Shown here: one piece after another, positions 6,552 to 7,570 of the stretch
How the letters are laid out: each line of letters opens with the position of its first letter
How positions within the stretch are numbered: position 1 is the first letter of the stretch
Source of the DNA: Chloroflexota bacterium
GTDB lineage: Bacteria; Chloroflexota; Anaerolineae; JAADDB01
Assembly (NCBI GenBank): GCA_013154135.1
Contig: JAADDB010000252.1
Span: 1-7,570, forward strand
Reading direction: 5' to 3'
DNA: 7,570 nt
Made by a program: the position numbers and the translations under genes
The notes under the pieces: model-generated
What the model was told of the DNA's origin: nothing
The model's input: only the letters and a program-made list of their open reading frames with translations
Databases searched by the model: none

Positions 6552-6585
6552 GAGGAGGGGGGATGACCTATCCCCTCTCCTCTTT
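6552..6585 (+). promoter_or_regulatory. Hairpin between infC and rpmI (attenuator or translational switch)
   Basis: A 13-bp stem pairs GAGGAGGGGGGAT (6552-6564) with ATCCCCTCTCCTC (6570-6582), one G-T pair, loop GACCT. Only three T residues follow, so it is at best a weak terminator that could lower transcription into rpmI. The 3' arm CTCCTC (6577-6582) could instead pair with the rpmI Shine-Dalgarno region GAGGAG (6606-6611), so the hairpin may also decide ribosome access. No protein binding is shown. Confidence 0.6.
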
Positions 6586-6617
6586 CGCTGCTCAGACATT
6601 GGGACGAGGAGGATACA

Positions 6618-6827
6618 ATGCCGAAGTTGAAGACGCACAAGGCAACGGCGAAGCGCTTTCGGTACACGGGGAGGGGCAAACTGCGCCGCCACAAGGTGGG
6701 CAAGAGTCACTTGCGCCGCAAGAAGGCCAAGCGCACGTTGCGCATCTTTGACCGACTTCTGGTCGTGGAACACAAGGGAAGCATCCGTCGGGTCAAGCGC
6801 CTGGCACCATACTTGGACAAGAAATAG
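6618..6827 (+). CDS. rpmI: 50S ribosomal protein L35 (bL35)
   Basis: This is a 69-residue, very basic component of the large ribosomal subunit. The N-terminus MPKLKTHKATAKRFRYTGRGK and the central HLRRKKAKRTLR are diagnostic of bL35. The length is normal for the family (about 64-70). The ATG is preceded by AGGAGG five bases upstream (6607-6612). It lies in the conserved order infC-rpmI-rplT, 94 nt after infC and 77 nt before rplT; both gaps carry hairpins suited to regulation. Confidence 0.97.
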   Translation: MPKLKTHKATAKRFRYTGRGKLRRHKVGKSHLRRKKAKRTLRIFDRLLVVEHKGSIRRVKRLAPYLDKK

Positions 6828-6852
6828 GGCGGACTTTCCGCGCATTCATATC

Positions 6853-6891
6853 CGGTGGCAGAAGTGAAGTGCGGGCTCACCGCCGCCACCG
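6853..6891 (+). promoter_or_regulatory. Stem-loop immediately upstream of the rplT ribosome-binding site
   Basis: An outer 7-bp stem CGGTGGC/GCCACCG (6853-6859 with 6885-6891) encloses an inner stem GTGA/TCAC (6864-6867 with 6877-6880). It ends right at the AAGGAG site for rplT (6893-6898). It could tune L20 translation or stabilise the message. A small separate hairpin, GCGGA/TCCGC at 6829-6841, follows the rpmI stop. Confidence 0.5.
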
Positions 6892-6904
6892 AAAGGAGTG
6901 AACA

Positions 6905-7261
6905 ATGACACGGGCAAAGGGTGGATTTCACACCAGACGACGACACAAGAAAGTTCTCAAGTTCACCAAGGGGCATTTTGGTCAGCGGAAGAATGTGTTC
7001 CGCCGGGCGAATGAGTCCATGATCAAGGCCCTTTGGTACGCGACGCGGGATCGCAAGAACCGCAAGCGGGATTTTCGCCGCCTGTGGATTACCCGCATCA
7101 ACGCGGCCGCACGGCAGAACGGCATGTCCTACAGCCGGTTCATCTACGGACTCAAACAGGCGAATGTCCAGTTGGACCGCAAGATCTTGGCCGATCTGGC
7201 AGTGAGGGATGGCGAAACCTTCGCTCGCCTGGTCCAGGTGGCCCAAGAGGCCATCCGCTAG
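6905..7261 (+). CDS. rplT: 50S ribosomal protein L20 (bL20)
   Basis: This 118-residue basic protein binds 23S rRNA and is needed early in large-subunit assembly. Family signatures are clear: RRRHKKVLKFTKGHFG at 11-26, RKRDFRRLWITRINAAAR around 53-70, and the C-terminal run SYSRFIYGLKQANVQLDRKILADLAV. The length is the family norm. AAGGAG sits six bases before the ATG. It is the last gene of the infC operon, with a terminator 18 nt after its stop. In several bacteria L20 represses this operon by binding its messenger RNA; the hairpins before rpmI and rplT are candidates here, but I cannot match them to a known L20 site. Confidence 0.98.
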   Translation: MTRAKGGFHTRRRHKKVLKFTKGHFGQRKNVFRRANESMIKALWYATRDRKNRKRDFRRLWITRINAAARQNGMSYSRFIYGLKQANVQLDRKILADLAVRDGETFARLVQVAQEAIR

Positions 7262-7279
7262 GCGCCCCTGACTGCCGGG

Positions 7280-7319
7280 AAAAACCGCCCACATCCCCAC
7301 CGGGGAGGGCGGTTTTTTT
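7280..7319 (+). terminator. Strong intrinsic terminator after rplT
   Basis: An 11-bp stem pairs AAAAACCGCCC (7280-7290) with GGGCGGTTTTT (7307-7317), with an inner CCCC/GGGG helix (7295-7298 with 7302-7305). An uninterrupted run of seven T residues follows at 7313-7319. The A-rich 5' arm would also give a T-run on the minus strand, so it may work in both directions. Confidence 0.95.
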
Positions 7320-7336
7320 GTTGGGATAGCCAAGGG

Positions 7337-7410
7337 GTAAGGAGTAACGATTGACGATTGACGATTAAGGGGCTGAATGCCGGGTTGGCGAGGGAAAGTC
7401 CCCATAGGCC
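7337..7410 (+). repeat. 74-nt dispersed repeat, right copy (inverted relative to 172-245)
   Basis: This copy matches the minus strand of 172-245 at 67 of 74 positions. It holds three tandem 7-nt units (ACGATTG, ACGATTG, ACGATTA at 7347-7367), then the conserved GAATGC and GGGTTGG blocks and a GGGA/TCCC hairpin with loop AAG (7392-7402). It begins 17 nt after the T-run of the rplT terminator. Similarity resumes at 7441 (TTGGCCTGCTGAACAGG) after an intervening segment that is itself a hairpin. Confidence 0.85.
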
Positions 7411-7570
7411 GCGGACGGCTGGAATATGCCGTCCGATACGTTGGCCTGCTGAACAGGGCACACGGCCGTGAGCCCCTACCGTCTGTGAACGGCCATGTGT
7501 GGTTATGTCCGGTCGCCCGTGGGGGCATAGGACACGGATGCACACAGATGCACACGGATTGGTAGGGGCG
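7411..7570. other. Gene-free hairpin-rich spacer at the right edge
   Basis: I see no credible gene here. A perfect 8-bp hairpin CGGACGGC/GCCGTCCG (7412-7435) lies between two halves of the repeat similarity. A second hairpin CCTG/CAGG with loop CTGAA sits at 7445-7457, and GGCCGT/ACGGCC pair farther on, around 7463-7493. The last 40 bases carry a short tandem repeat, listed separately. The texture resembles the spacer at 1-171. Confidence 0.5.
7532..7561 (+). repeat. Three 10-nt tandem units near the right edge
   Basis: Three consecutive degenerate units read ACACGGATGC, ACACAGATGC and ACACGGATTG. They lie in the spacer beyond the infC operon. The array may continue past the window end. The function is unknown; slippage-generated spacer sequence is the simplest explanation. 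Confidence 0.7.

Noticed and set aside
6829..6841. GGACTTTCC block shared with the repeat at 181-189
   Set aside because: It is a nine-base match inside short palindromes with no extended similarity; chance is sufficient.
7377..7565. 62-residue plus-strand reading frame in the right spacer
   Set aside because: It is built from repeat and hairpin sequence, has no ribosome-binding site and no recognisable protein features.

Overview
The window is a GC-rich (roughly 60% by eye) bacterial chromosomal segment with two gene groups facing away from each other. The left half, on the minus strand, is a metal-uptake operon: a Fur-family repressor (Zur-like), then a substrate-binding lipoprotein (ZnuA-like), an ATPase (ZnuC-like) and a membrane permease (ZnuB-like). 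The right half, on the plus strand, is translation machinery: tRNA-Val(GAC), a T-box riboswitch, threonyl-tRNA synthetase (thrS), initiation factor IF-3 (infC), and ribosomal proteins L35 (rpmI) and L20 (rplT). No mobile element, CRISPR array or phage gene is visible. The lineage is inferred, not shown. A T-box controlled thrS followed by infC-rpmI-rplT, together with spacers carrying short ACGATTA/G-type repeats, would fit a thermophilic or anaerobic Chloroflexota relative, but other Gram-positive-like phyla are possible.

Layout. Positions 1-245 are a gene-free, hairpin-rich spacer that ends in a 74-nt repeat abutting the permease stop codon. Positions 246-3317 hold the znuB, znuC, znuA and fur genes, read right to left. 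A 23-bp inverted repeat at 3372-3394 lies just upstream of the repressor gene and is probably its operator, so metal sufficiency would shut off the repressor and transporter together. A sigma70-type promoter (3469-3497) drives tRNA-Val, which ends in its own terminator. The spacer 3617-4068 contains a nearly complete T-box leader: Stem I with AG bulge and GGCTG loop, a candidate ACC threonine specifier, and mutually exclusive antiterminator and terminator. Uncharged tRNA-Thr should therefore turn on thrS. A second strong promoter overlaps the thrS stop codon and starts the infC-rpmI-rplT transcript, which ends in a strong terminator at 7280-7319. Beyond that is another gene-free spacer, carrying an inverted copy of the left-edge repeat.

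Points of note. infC has no ATG, GTG or TTG start in the right place and appears to start at ATA, consistent with IF-3 start-codon autoregulation. The ThrRS lacks the N-terminal TGS domain, and an in-frame stop rules out an upstream start. The 74-nt repeat occurs in inverted orientation at both ends of the window, with a partial copy in the thrS leader. An extension of the two long copies shows one compensatory base-pair change in a small hairpin. I did not find a wholly new gene system; the most novel material is in the spacers and leaders.
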